Below are positions 8,901-15,990 of a stretch of DNA of 64,000 nucleotides, one piece after another. Positions within the stretch are counted from its first letter, which is position 1, and every line of letters begins with the position of its first letter. The DNA comes from Hymenobacter aranciens. GTDB taxonomy: Bacteria; Bacteroidota; Bacteroidia; Cytophagales; Hymenobacteraceae. The notes beneath the pieces are model-generated. The model saw nothing but the letters and a program-made list of their open reading frames with translations. It searched no databases and was not told where the DNA came from. A program made the position numbers and the translations under genes. Where the stretch lies: NCBI RefSeq assembly GCF_030580865.1, contig NZ_JAUQSY010000005.1:1-64000 (forward strand), read 5' to 3'.

Positions 8901-8906
8901 GAATAG
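5904..8906 (+). CDS. Secreted RCC1-repeat protein with IPT/TIG domains and T9SS tail
   Basis: About 1000 residues from ATG 5904, which gives a clean signal peptide (MAQHYAGKLRLL to ALARAQ). Fourteen RCC1-type units follow, each with (A/T)DG(T/S)LW(A/S/T)WG, spaced about 45-60 residues and predicting one or two beta-propellers. Then come two IPT/TIG Ig-like domains (ITISGVGLG-type and VTVTGTGLGG) and a C-terminal segment PVRVGQPLEITGL... GMYILRLRTTTGTYSYRLLVE, which resembles the type IX secretion sorting domain. The product is therefore likely exported and surface-attached or released. RCC1 propellers mediate protein binding; the bacterial partner is unknown. The gene is monocistronic, between a rightward radical SAM gene and a leftward lipoprotein gene. 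Confidence 0.88.
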   Translation: MAQHYAGKLRLLTIFFLSLSAALARAQTDVLAVGNYNLLAVHADGTLWGSGSNADGRLGDGTTTDRALPVQIGNSTAWQQLSSNGGPAGNFGTGGARFSPNPGYILALQADGSLWGWGSNDYGRLVYAGGNRPQLIDAGPWACVAAGETHGVGVRADGTLWAWGSNWGGILGNNDPGSTANYVLPIQIDTATNWASVSAGPQFTLALRTDGTLWSWGQSSDGQLGMGPNSADMLVPTQIGTAANWAAISAGRGYALALRTEGTLWAWGSTRYGIPGAVAAQAIDSPVQLGTATNWTRIAAGDNHALALRADGTLWSWGRNHLGQLGNGSTLDVPAPAQVGTGTSWQRVAAGGFMSAAMQADGTLWTWGDNRLGETGRPDLLLAYVPTPTLVNADTSWRAAAATTEASIALQADGSLWTWGRDGLGLLGDGPLTDRQTVARIDAPATYRFVGGGDTHLLAIRTDGTLWAWGNNYAGQLGDGSITPREAPVPIGAGQWLQAAGGSNYSLAIRADSTLWAWGENNYGELGIGNTRAQLRPVRVGTAHNWKQVICVGSTVLALQGDGSLWAWGGSHYLFGNGSAAGSNQTTPLRIGTLNTWAQVAGAEAHVLALQNDGTLWAWGNNQYGQLGDGTITSRALPVRIGSDTDWTTIAASRAGGFSAALKRNGTLWTWGSNLSYALGDAPALLQRLAPAQVGTASNWTTLAAGAQLLAGRADGTLWSWSANRYGQTGTPSYGLLPAAAQTGLRPAAPLGVTAFNPAAGLVGSTVTISGVGLGNTQLLTFGGVPAVFTVNAAGTILTATVPVGAQSGPVFISGPNGGLWSSTAFQVIAAPVISSFAPLAAAPGATVTVTGTGLGGTTSLLVGGVAITSFQVNAAGTAISFVVPAGLSNGLISLTTAVGTATSTAALTIVLSASLPATATRPSIWPMPVRVGQPLEITGLPHGAFTVEQFTVLGQCIRTACWPATHGERIMLSSVEQPGMYILRLRTTTGTYSYRLLVE

Positions 8907-8937
8907 CTACTTTACTAAGCCGAAGTTATTTCCGCGG

Positions 8938-9966
8938 CTATTTATCACGCAGCCACTCTACCACCGCCTCCGGCAGCCCCGGCCCAAAGTGCGGCCCAAA
9001 GCCGCTGGGCAGCCGCAGGTCGACCCCTGCGTTGGGAAAGCTCAGAACCGCATTGCCGCGCCCGCCCAGCGCCGCGCGCAGGCGGCCGGCCTCGGCGGCT
9101 TGCGCGCCGCCGCACAGCCCCAGCACCGGCAGCTGCTGATGCCGCAGAACGCGGAGGGCGCTACGGTCATTGGCCACATTTTGCAGCACGGCGAAAGCGG
9201 GTGCAGTACCGACGGCCGCCAGCTCGCGGGCCAGCGCCGTGGCCCGCCGCCCGGCGGCCCATGCACCTATCGAGGTCGTATCGACACCCGGCAGGCGCCG
9301 CAGTAGCGCCCGCGCCTGCGCCAGACCCGTGGTCGAATCGGCCACCGGCAGCACCAGCACCACAATGCCCTCGCGAGCCAGCGCATCGGCCCAGAGCGGG
9401 GCGGCAGCCACGGTGGCGCTGTCGGGCAGCAGGGCCAGGGCCGCGCCGGGCGTGCGGGTATCGGCATGGGCAAACAGCCAGGCCGAGCCCCCCGAGCTTT
9501 GTGGTAGTTCCTCAACGTGGTAAGTGCTGGGTGTGGGCGGCCCACGCTTCACCAGCAGCAGTTCGGTTTTCACTTCCTCCAGCGCCAGCGTGCCGCGCCA
9601 GAAATCGCCGTCCAGCTTCAGCGTCAGCACCTGGCCCGGCTGGCCGGGGCGGCGCAGGCGCAGCTGCTGGTTGGTAAATAAAATGGTGTCGGCCACAAAG
9701 TTGAGCTGCGGGGCGCCGGGCACGGTCAGCTCGGCCTCGTAGTGGCCAGGGCTGGGGTGCCGAATGTCGAGCGCCGTCTTTTCCTCAGCCAGCTGCCCGG
9801 CCCGCAGGCTGCCTTCGTAGTGGCCTACGGGTGGCGTGGCGCTGGTTTCGGCGGCTTTATCCGACGGCTGGCATGCCGTCAGCCACAGCCCGCTCACCAA
9901 AGCCAGCAGGCTCCGGCGGCAGCTAAAAGACGGTGAAGTGAAAGAGCAGGAAATCAAGGGCAGCAC
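8938..9966 (-). CDS. Lipoprotein with degenerate alpha/beta-hydrolase-like domain
   Basis: A 342-residue protein. The N-terminal hydrophobic segment ends in a lipobox (LTAC), predicting a lipid-anchored protein. Residues about 45-140 form a beta-rich domain (GHYEGSL, LDIRHPSPGHYEAEL), as in bacterial proteins fused to dienelactone-hydrolase-like domains. The rest has the alternating pattern of an alpha/beta hydrolase (IVVLVLPVADS, SIGAWAAGRRATALA). The usual nucleophile elbow G-x-S-x-G is replaced by GAWAAG, so the serine is missing, and the acid/His triad is not obvious. It is probably a non-catalytic or diverged member. It converges on the RCC1 gene. Function is not assigned. Confidence 0.6.
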   Translation of the reverse strand: MLPLISCSFTSPSFSCRRSLLALVSGLWLTACQPSDKAAETSATPPVGHYEGSLRAGQLAEEKTALDIRHPSPGHYEAELTVPGAPQLNFVADTILFTNQQLRLRRPGQPGQVLTLKLDGDFWRGTLALEEVKTELLLVKRGPPTPSTYHVEELPQSSGGSAWLFAHADTRTPGAALALLPDSATVAAAPLWADALAREGIVVLVLPVADSTTGLAQARALLRRLPGVDTTSIGAWAAGRRATALARELAAVGTAPAFAVLQNVANDRSALRVLRHQQLPVLGLCGGAQAAEAGRLRAALGGRGNAVLSFPNAGVDLRLPSGFGPHFGPGLPEAVVEWLRDK

Positions 9967-9999
9967 GAAGTGGAGTGCGAAGAAAGGCAGGCCGCCGCA

Positions 10000-10545
10000 T
10001 TAGCGCCCCGCCAGCCCTTTACGCAAAATCAGGTCGTTCTGCACATCCTGCCCAATCGGAAACGGGTGCTCACCAATCTGCCGAAAGCCAAAGCGCTGAT
10101 AGAAAGCGCGGGCCTGCTCATTTTTCTCCCATACGCCCAGCACCACGGCAGTGCAGTGCAGCTGCTCGGCCAGGGCCAGAATGCCGCGCATCAGCGCCGC
10201 GCCCAGGCCGGTGCCCTGCCAGTCGTCGCGCACATACAGCCGCTCGATTTCGAGGCGGCCGGTGGAGTCCTGGTTTTCCAGCAAGCCCAGGGCCGAGTTG
10301 TCGCGCAGCTTAGCGTAGCCCACGAGCTCGTTCTGCATGTGGGCCAGCAGGAAGGTGTTTTCGCGGTCTTGTAGTTCGGCCAGCTGCAGCTCGGGGCCGA
10401 AGGTGGCGGCCAGGTAGGCGGCCATATCCTCGGATTTGTTTCGGGCCGCAAAGGTGTCATGAAAAGTCTGTCGGCCGAGGTCGGCGAGCTGGGCGGCGGT
10501 AGCGGCGTTGGCCTTGGCGAGAGAAATGCGCAGGGGAGAAGACAT
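10000..10545 (-). CDS. GNAT-family N-acetyltransferase
   Basis: A 181-residue GCN5-related acetyltransferase. ATG 10545 is preferred because the longer in-frame start adds a low-complexity leader. Acetyl-CoA binding motif A is RLYVRDDWQGTGLGAALM (R/Q-x-x-G-x-G/A form), preceded by the beta4 strand RLEIERLYV. Motif B is VVLGVWEKNEQARAFYQRFGFRQIG, characteristic of the RimI/YhhY-like group. Acetyl transfer from acetyl-CoA to a small amine or N-terminus is expected; the acceptor cannot be read from sequence. It lies in the same direction as, and close to, the small membrane protein gene upstream. Confidence 0.85.
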   Translation of the reverse strand: MSSPLRISLAKANAATAAQLADLGRQTFHDTFAARNKSEDMAAYLAATFGPELQLAELQDRENTFLLAHMQNELVGYAKLRDNSALGLLENQDSTGRLEIERLYVRDDWQGTGLGAALMRGILALAEQLHCTAVVLGVWEKNEQARAFYQRFGFRQIGEHPFPIGQDVQNDLILRKGLAGR

Positions 10546-10576
10546 AGCGCAAATATCGGCCGTAGCGGCTGCGCGG

Positions 10577-10840
10577 CTACAGCATGGTTTCGTCGGCCGG
10601 GCCATCGCTGAGGCGGCCGCCCCGCGCCAGCTGCCGGCCATAGCGTATCATCAGGCCCGCCGCTACCAGGGCCAGCATGTTCAGCAGCAGCAGGCCATAA
10701 GGCTGATTGTCTGCGCTGCTCCACGCATACGCCAGCAGTGCCAAGCGGATAATCAACCCCAAGGACAGCAAAATACCTGCCGCCACAAACAACCCACCCA
10801 CCACGCGCCGCGTGCCCGGGCGCAAAAACGAACGTGCCAT
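10577..10840 (-). CDS. Small two-helix membrane protein
   Basis: An 87-residue protein from ATG 10840. Two strong transmembrane segments are visible: VVGGLFVAAGILLSLGLIIRLALLAYAW and YGLLLLNMLALVAAGLMIRYG. The short N-terminus is basic and the tail is polar. No motif identifies a function. It lies 31 bp upstream of the acetyltransferase and may be co-transcribed with it. A 26-residue upstream extension is possible but would overlap the tRNA promoter region. Confidence 0.55.
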   Translation of the reverse strand: MARSFLRPGTRRVVGGLFVAAGILLSLGLIIRLALLAYAWSSADNQPYGLLLLNMLALVAAGLMIRYGRQLARGGRLSDGPADETML

Positions 10841-10901
10841 ATCCTTAGTACGCCACTTGGCACTTCGGCGTTCCCGGCTTGCTGCATTGGCGGGTACTGC
10901 G

Positions 10902-10909
10902 TACTTTTG
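10902..10909 (+). promoter_or_regulatory. -7 box TACTTTTG of the tRNA-Gly gene
   Basis: Matches TAnnTTTG, 16 bp before the mature tRNA. A TTG about 20 bp upstream (10879) may be the -33 element. Confidence 0.55.
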
Positions 10910-10925
10910 TTTCACCAAACACTCC

Positions 10926-10998
10926 GCGAGAGTAGCTCAGTTGGTAGAGCATCAGCTTCCCAAGCTGAGGGTCGCGAGTTCGAACCTCGTTTCTCGCT
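10926..10998 (+). tRNA. tRNA-Gly (anticodon CCC)
   Basis: A full cloverleaf can be drawn. The acceptor stem is GCGAGAG with TTCTCGC (last pair G-U), the D arm is GCTC-AGTTGGTA-GAGC, the anticodon stem is TCAGC-TTCCCAA-GCTGA with anticodon CCC, and the T arm is GCGAG-TTCGAAC-CTCGT. The CCA end is not encoded. The 3' 45 nt are repeated at 43884, so this gene is the integration site of the island to its right. Confidence 0.93.
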
Positions 10999-10999
10999 C
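10954..10999. other. attL: 46-bp direct repeat in the 3' half of tRNA-Gly
   Basis: It is identical to 43884-43929. Similarity continues for about 70 bp beyond with a few mismatches, covering the terminator hairpin and a pair of GGTTTA(C/A)AC repeats. Direct repeats ending in a tRNA gene, with an integrase beside the other copy, are the usual signature of tyrosine-recombinase integration. Confidence 0.88.
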
Positions 11000-11004
11000 T
11001 TTAA

Positions 11005-11042
11005 AAATCAGCCACTTGTCTGCGAAGATGGGTGGCTGATTT
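11005..11042 (+). terminator. Intrinsic terminator after tRNA-Gly
   Basis: Stem AAATCAGCCAC / GTGGCTGATTT with a 16-nt loop, followed by a weak T-rich run (TTAGTTTT). The same hairpin recurs at 43936-43971. Confidence 0.65.
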
Positions 11043-11048
11043 AGTTTT

Positions 11049-11070
11049 GGTTTACACGGTGGTTTACACA
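11049..11070. repeat. Paired GGTTTACAC repeats inside attL
   Basis: GGTTTACACGGTGGTTTACACA. Near-identical pairs occur at 43746-43767 (upstream of the integrase) and 43979-44000 (GGTTTAAAC version). They are candidate integrase arm-type or core-flanking sites. Confidence 0.5.
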
Positions 11071-11178
11071 AGTGATTTGAGAGTCATAAAGTCATTTTGA
11101 TTTTTTCGTATTTGGTCAAATGCAAATCTAAAGTCAGGGTTGAGCCCATACATTTCGACTGCAGAACCAGATTATTAG

Positions 11179-13335
11179 TTAAGAACGGCCTTGATGGCTC
11201 ACCTGAAAGTTCTCAAACTGGAGGTTGAAGTCAGCAAGTGCCGGATAGCCTTCACGCTCCATTCTCAATCGTGGCGCGTCGTGCTTCAGGCGATTGTGCA
11301 TATGCTGAATCGGGTCAGGCTCTGTCTCTTGTTTGGTGATGCGTGCGGCTCCAGCCAATAACTGAGGCCAAGAGCCCCAGGCAGCTCGCTCGTCCTGCTC
11401 AACCCCTGTGAAATGGATGCCGTGACGACCAATGATAAAGAAGTATACATTCCCTATTACTTTTTCTGCCGGGGAATGCCGGGTAATCTGCAGCGCGTTG
11501 AGGGTCGTTTTTACATCGGTTCGCTCTACCCACGTTACGACCTTATCAAGCCAGCTTAAGGCGTTCCTCTGAAGGTTGCTGATGACGCTACGCCGCTTTT
11601 GCATAGAGTTAGCAAACGGGTCCTGCCATTTCAGCTGAAATAACCCCAATGACTTGGTCACCTTATCAAAAACAACGGCGTCGATATCTGTTTCGCGCCC
11701 ATCGATAGACATGCGTATTTCGACCGGAATGCGCACAAAACGGTCTTCTGTGAAGAAACCGAATATCATCCGCCTGAACCGGTTCTCCCGGTTGTTCACG
11801 GCCTTGGAGTAATCCAGGGCGCAGTTTCTTTTCAACTCATGATTCAGAAACTGAAAGGGATTGTTCAGACACCCGGCGGCCGAGCGCAGTAATTGTGAAT
11901 CAGAAACCTGAATGAACGGTGGTGGAGCTACGCGGGGGATTGACAGGTAATCTTGGTAATTATCTTTATTCAGCGTGATATGGCTCAGCATCGTGCTGAT
12001 TTCCTCCCGGGTGCGGTCCAAATAACGGGCTAGGTCAGCTTCAACATCTTCTCTGGAGCAGAATAGGGAAATAATATTTCGCAGTTCGAGGCTGCCATAT
12101 TTTTTGTGTGCTGCTTCACAAAACGACTTATGCAGGAGCGCCAGACCGGCCAGATACTCGACCATCGTTACGTAGTCACCATAAGGTATCTGCCCAAACA
12201 GGTCTGCTTCGTCGAAATCGTCGTGAACCTGTTTGCGAAAAATGTGATACCGGCCCTGCTGGATGAAATAATCCGTCACATAAGGTGTGGCTTGGTAGGC
12301 GATAGTTCTTCTGTCAGGGCTTTTAACCGAGAGCATGACCCGCTTGTGAACCCGGTCAGCATCGAATCTGTCCTTGCCGGCTTTTCGATCCGTAAGTTGC
12401 CCTACTATGTGCTCCTGAACAAACTGCCAGTCATGCAGGTCAAAAAATTCAGCATTGGACCAAGATTCCGTAGTGGCAAAGACAAATTCGCTTTCAGTCG
12501 GACGGGTAAACGACGCGAAACCCATTTTGCAGAACATGACCAGTTGCCGGGCAAATGCGAGCTTGCCGGTTGCATGAATGACTGCGTCAGCCCAGGCGGT
12601 GATATCGTTGTCTGAGTACAGAACAGGCTGAAATTCTGCCTGCTCAATCTTTGAATACCATGCTTGAAGCAACAGAGGCCATCCATACTGGTGGATGGTT
12701 TCGAAATAGTCTGTATAGGCAGCATCAAACTGGCCGCTGCCACGCAGGTACAGATAGACTATGTCCATTTCCCTGACAATATTGACTACGGCGCTTCCCG
12801 GTAGTCCACTTATCTCCGAAAACTTCTCCAGTTCAGCCTCAAGAATCGATTCCAGAATTTCTGCTGGTGTTGGCATAGTACATATAGGTTGACTAGTTGA
12901 GGTACCTGTGTTACGCCGGACGTTGCAGTTAGTGAGGTCTGGCACTGACTGCAACGTCTGTTCGTAGGCATTTGCCAGGGTGCTGACAGGTAGATTATTC
13001 TGCTCTCCCTGAATCGGTTCCACTTCCCTCTCCAACACTACCAATACCGGTCCTCGCAGAATATGGTCCTCATCCTCTGCATCCGATGTAATACCAGTGA
13101 TTGTTGACATGACAGTCATTGCCCCCGGATTAACCATCCCGTCATGGTCGAATACCGAATAGAACAGATAGCCCTGGCCACTGGCCAGTACGTCAACCAG
13201 GGCCGGCACACAACCCATAAATCCGGCAGCCAGCACCAGATTACGGCCTGCCTCACTGTCTGCGCTGTTTAGTGTAAAGCCGGCCACCGGCATTTCCTGC
13301 GGCGGCATTTCCGGCTGATAAAGTGTGACTGTCAT
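11179..13335 (-). CDS. Large island protein with PD-(D/E)XK nuclease-like C-terminus
   Basis: A 718-residue soluble protein that I do not recognise as a named family. The C-terminal third has the signature of a restriction-endonuclease fold: RFVRIPVEIRMSIDGRETDIDAVVFD... LGLFQLKWQDPF, i.e. a conserved Asp (DIDAVVFD) and a Q-x-K strand (FQLKW), as in diverged PD-(D/E)XK or NERD-type nucleases. The middle is helical and holds a possible REDVEADLARYLDRTREEI surface. The gene lies just inside attL, divergent from the defence operon. It may be an independent defence protein or an accessory of that operon. The nuclease fold is inference from motif shape; activity is uncertain because the usual Glu is Gln. 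Confidence 0.55.
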   Translation of the reverse strand: MTVTLYQPEMPPQEMPVAGFTLNSADSEAGRNLVLAAGFMGCVPALVDVLASGQGYLFYSVFDHDGMVNPGAMTVMSTITGITSDAEDEDHILRGPVLVVLEREVEPIQGEQNNLPVSTLANAYEQTLQSVPDLTNCNVRRNTGTSTSQPICTMPTPAEILESILEAELEKFSEISGLPGSAVVNIVREMDIVYLYLRGSGQFDAAYTDYFETIHQYGWPLLLQAWYSKIEQAEFQPVLYSDNDITAWADAVIHATGKLAFARQLVMFCKMGFASFTRPTESEFVFATTESWSNAEFFDLHDWQFVQEHIVGQLTDRKAGKDRFDADRVHKRVMLSVKSPDRRTIAYQATPYVTDYFIQQGRYHIFRKQVHDDFDEADLFGQIPYGDYVTMVEYLAGLALLHKSFCEAAHKKYGSLELRNIISLFCSREDVEADLARYLDRTREEISTMLSHITLNKDNYQDYLSIPRVAPPPFIQVSDSQLLRSAAGCLNNPFQFLNHELKRNCALDYSKAVNNRENRFRRMIFGFFTEDRFVRIPVEIRMSIDGRETDIDAVVFDKVTKSLGLFQLKWQDPFANSMQKRRSVISNLQRNALSWLDKVVTWVERTDVKTTLNALQITRHSPAEKVIGNVYFFIIGRHGIHFTGVEQDERAAWGSWPQLLAGAARITKQETEPDPIQHMHNRLKHDAPRLRMEREGYPALADFNLQFENFQVSHQGRS

Positions 13336-13445
13336 AACAGGAGGGATTTCTGCGGCCGTAAATCAACCCGGACTGCGCCTGCAGAGCTACGGGAAACGAA
13401 TTAGGTTAAAGGTAGTGTTTCAGTCGAAACCAGCTGCTTCCCGCT

Positions 13446-13877
13446 ATGTTGCTCCGCCGCGCTGCCCGTTTTCTTGACCCTGATACCATCTGGCAGCAGC
13501 TTGAAGAGCAGATGCCTGAACACGAGGATGGAGGCTTGGTAGAACATCCTGTAGGAAATTATAATGCCGGCAGTCTGTATCTGGGTATAGTGCAGGTTAC
13601 CGGCGAGCGGGCTGTATGGCTGAAAGTCACGGGCGTCCAGCCATCGCTGCCTGCCGGCCTGCCGGATGCTTTATGGGTAAAGAAAATAACTTACCCTGGT
13701 TATGCCGTATTTACTGTGGTGCTGACTGACCCGGGCGCACAGGAAGCTTTTAGCGGTTTTGTCCGCGAGCTGCTGGCTGACGTAGAGCAGGCTGATGCCG
13801 GTGTCCGCATAGCTGATTTGCTGGTTTTCCGGCTTCAACAATGGTGGCCGATGGCACTGCCCGGTATCGCTGCCTGA
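13446..13877 (+). CDS. Short protein resembling the N-terminal half of DUF4420
   Basis: A 143-residue protein. Its second half (FTVVLTDPGAQEAFSGFVRELLADVEQ...RLQQWWPMAL) parallels the pre-catalytic part of the PD-(D/E)XK motif protein at 20326 (LALILTDERFSDIFSILTADIIAAL...RLNRWQELF). It ends where that protein's catalytic region would begin. It is the first gene of the rightward defence block, 54 bp before vsr. I infer either a truncated DUF4420 paralogue or a stand-alone regulatory or specificity domain. The alternative is an unrelated helical protein; no catalytic residues are seen. Confidence 0.5.
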   Translation: MLLRRAARFLDPDTIWQQLEEQMPEHEDGGLVEHPVGNYNAGSLYLGIVQVTGERAVWLKVTGVQPSLPAGLPDALWVKKITYPGYAVFTVVLTDPGAQEAFSGFVRELLADVEQADAGVRIADLLVFRLQQWWPMALPGIAA

Positions 13878-13931
13878 GCGTGCTGGCTTGGTAACAGCAT
13901 GCTATAATCAATACGCCAGCGTAAAATATTC

Positions 13932-14372
13932 ATGGCCGATGTACTGACCCCTGCACAGCGCCACCTCAATATGTCCCGCATTCGGGGCAAGGATACCAAG
14001 CCGGAAATGCTGGTGAGACAGTACCTGCATGGCAGGGGGCTGCGTTATCGCCTTCATGTCAAAGGTCTGCCAGGCAAACCGGATATGGTATTTCCCGGTC
14101 TTCGGACGGTGGTTTTTATTCATGGCTGTTTCTGGCACCAGCACGAAGGATGCCGGTATTTTGTGGTACCGAAAACCCGGACTGATTTTTGGATGGAGAA
14201 AATCGGTCGCAACGTAGCCAACGATAAGCGTCAGCAGGAAGAACTGAAGAATCAGGGGTGGCGGGTGCTGGTTGTATGGGAGTGTGAGCTTCGGCCGCTG
14301 CACCAAGAGCGTACGTTGGAAAGGCTCTTTTATTCCCTGACGGCCCCGGAATCATATGAACTGGAGTGCTAA
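13932..14372 (+). CDS. vsr: Very short patch repair (Vsr) endonuclease
   Basis: A 146-residue protein with all Vsr hallmarks: the opening MSRIRGKDTKPEMLVRQYLHGRGLRYRLH, the catalytic segment LPGKPDMVFPGLRTVVFIHGCFWHQHEGC, then FWMEKIGRNVANDKRQQEELKNQGWRVLVVWECEL. Asp of GKPD, His of FIHGCFWH, and Cys/His zinc ligands are present. Vsr nicks 5' of T in T:G mismatches that arise by deamination of 5-methylcytosine, protecting the host from mutation caused by its own C5-methyltransferase. The methyltransferase follows 74 bp downstream, consistent with this role. Confidence 0.95.
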   Translation: MADVLTPAQRHLNMSRIRGKDTKPEMLVRQYLHGRGLRYRLHVKGLPGKPDMVFPGLRTVVFIHGCFWHQHEGCRYFVVPKTRTDFWMEKIGRNVANDKRQQEELKNQGWRVLVVWECELRPLHQERTLERLFYSLTAPESYELEC

Positions 14373-14446
14373 AGCTGCTGGCAAATGGCCAAAAAATCCC
14401 GTACTTGTGTGCTGGAAAAGCGGGTGTTTCCGATAACTAATTGAAA

Positions 14447-15814
14447 ATGAATTATATCGACCTGTTCGCGGGCGCAGGTGGCTTATCTGAAGGCTTCCAT
14501 AATGCGGGCTTCACTCCGGTGGCGCACGTAGAAATGGATGCCCATGCCTGTGATACAATCCGCACAAGACTGGCTTGGTATTGTCTGCACGAGAAGAAGG
14601 ATTACCAGCCATACTTCAATTACCTGCGCGGCAAGCTCCCGCGCAAGGAGTTGTATGACCTGATTGAAGAGATTAAGCCTGGATTGCTGAATTCAGTCAT
14701 CAATGAGGCAATTGGTGAAGAAACGCGGCAGGGTATATTTGAGAAAATTGACCAGCAACTGAAAAGCCTGCCGGAGGGAAAGCAGGAGGTAGACCTGATT
14801 ATCGGTGGGCCACCCTGTCAGACCTTCTCCGTTGCCGGACGCGCCCGACTAGGCCGCGCAGTGATGGAAAACGACCCTCGCAGCAAGCTCTATCTGCAGT
14901 ATGCAAAATTCCTAGTAAAATACCGTCCCCGTATGTTCGTGTTTGAGAATGTGCTGGGGATGTTGAGCTTTAAGAACGGACAGCAACTGGACCTCATCCG
15001 GGAAACGTTTCTGGAAGCGGGCTACGCTATGGATGTACGGGAGTGGAATGCCCGCAGCTTCGGGGTATTGCAGAGCCGTGAGCGACTGATTATCATTGGC
15101 TGGCGTATTGACCAGCCTGCGTTGGGCTATCCGGCATTCGGAACCCTGACGTCAGAAGAACAGAAACGATTCACCGTAGAAGAGCTGCTCAGTGACCTGC
15201 CGCCCTTGGAGCCTGGTCAAGTCCTTCCGCCCACGCCTTACGAACCCAAGACCAGTACACCTTATCTGAAATGGTCAGGTTTGCGCCAGAAATGCCCGGT
15301 GATAACGTGGCATCAGGCCCGACCACACCGGGAGGAGGACCGGGAGATTTACCGTCTGTTTATTGAACACTGGAACGATGGGGGGGATGAATATCAGCGC
15401 ATGCGATATAATGAGTTGCCTAGCCATCTGATTTTTCACGAGAACAAGACGGAGTTTACTGATAGGTTCAAAGTAGTAGCCTCAGATATGCACTACTCAC
15501 AGACAGTGGTAGCACATATCAGTAAAGATGGTCACTATTACATTCACCCGGATATCAAGCAGCGGCGCTCGCTTTCAGTACGCGAAGCAGCCAGACTGCA
15601 GTCGTTTCCCGACAACTACTACTTTGAAGGTCCCCGGACTTCGGCGTTGAAACAGATTGGTAATGCAGTGCCGCCGCTGATGGGTGAACGAATTGCTCTG
15701 AGCGTTCGCAATGCACTGAATGGCGTCGGAAATTTTCTGCAGCCAGACTCTCCCATAGGTAAGCGTCGCTCCGGCAAAAAAAACAAGCAGTTGGCACTTA
15801 ACTACGTGCAATAG
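14447..15814 (+). CDS. DNA (cytosine-5) methyltransferase
   Basis: A 455-residue C5-methyltransferase from ATG 14447. Motif I is DLFAGAGGLSEGF (SAM binding), motif IV is GGPPCQTFSVAGRARLGR with catalytic Cys124, motif VI is FVFENVLGM, motif VIII is QSRERLIIIG, and motif X is GNAVPPLMGERIA. The target-recognition region lies between about residues 240 and 370; the recognition sequence cannot be read from it. A large insertion before motif IV (about residues 45-110) is typical of this Z1/AIPR-linked subfamily. It is presumably the protecting arm of the downstream restriction-type operon and the reason for the upstream Vsr. A hairpin (15858-15900) in the following 176 bp may attenuate transcription. 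Confidence 0.94.
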   Translation: MNYIDLFAGAGGLSEGFHNAGFTPVAHVEMDAHACDTIRTRLAWYCLHEKKDYQPYFNYLRGKLPRKELYDLIEEIKPGLLNSVINEAIGEETRQGIFEKIDQQLKSLPEGKQEVDLIIGGPPCQTFSVAGRARLGRAVMENDPRSKLYLQYAKFLVKYRPRMFVFENVLGMLSFKNGQQLDLIRETFLEAGYAMDVREWNARSFGVLQSRERLIIIGWRIDQPALGYPAFGTLTSEEQKRFTVEELLSDLPPLEPGQVLPPTPYEPKTSTPYLKWSGLRQKCPVITWHQARPHREEDREIYRLFIEHWNDGGDEYQRMRYNELPSHLIFHENKTEFTDRFKVVASDMHYSQTVVAHISKDGHYYIHPDIKQRRSLSVREAARLQSFPDNYYFEGPRTSALKQIGNAVPPLMGERIALSVRNALNGVGNFLQPDSPIGKRRSGKKNKQLALNYVQ

Positions 15815-15857
15815 AATCTGTAATGATTCTTGCCGCATATTAATCCGGATTTCAGCC

Positions 15858-15900
15858 AGACAGCTGGTGCCACCTTCATTCAGGGGGAAACCAGCTGTCT
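15858..15900. promoter_or_regulatory. Hairpin between methyltransferase and ATPase genes
   Basis: An 11-bp inverted repeat AGACAGCTGGT / ACCAGCTGTCT with a 21-nt loop, followed by a pyrimidine-rich run. It could be an attenuator, terminator or operator separating methylation from restriction genes. Confidence 0.4.
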
Positions 15901-15990
15901 TCTTCCCCATGCCAAATCTGATATAATTCTTACTCTCATCCGATACCACCGCTATCGGACTTCTACGTCCCGGCAACAGGCCGGCTATCA

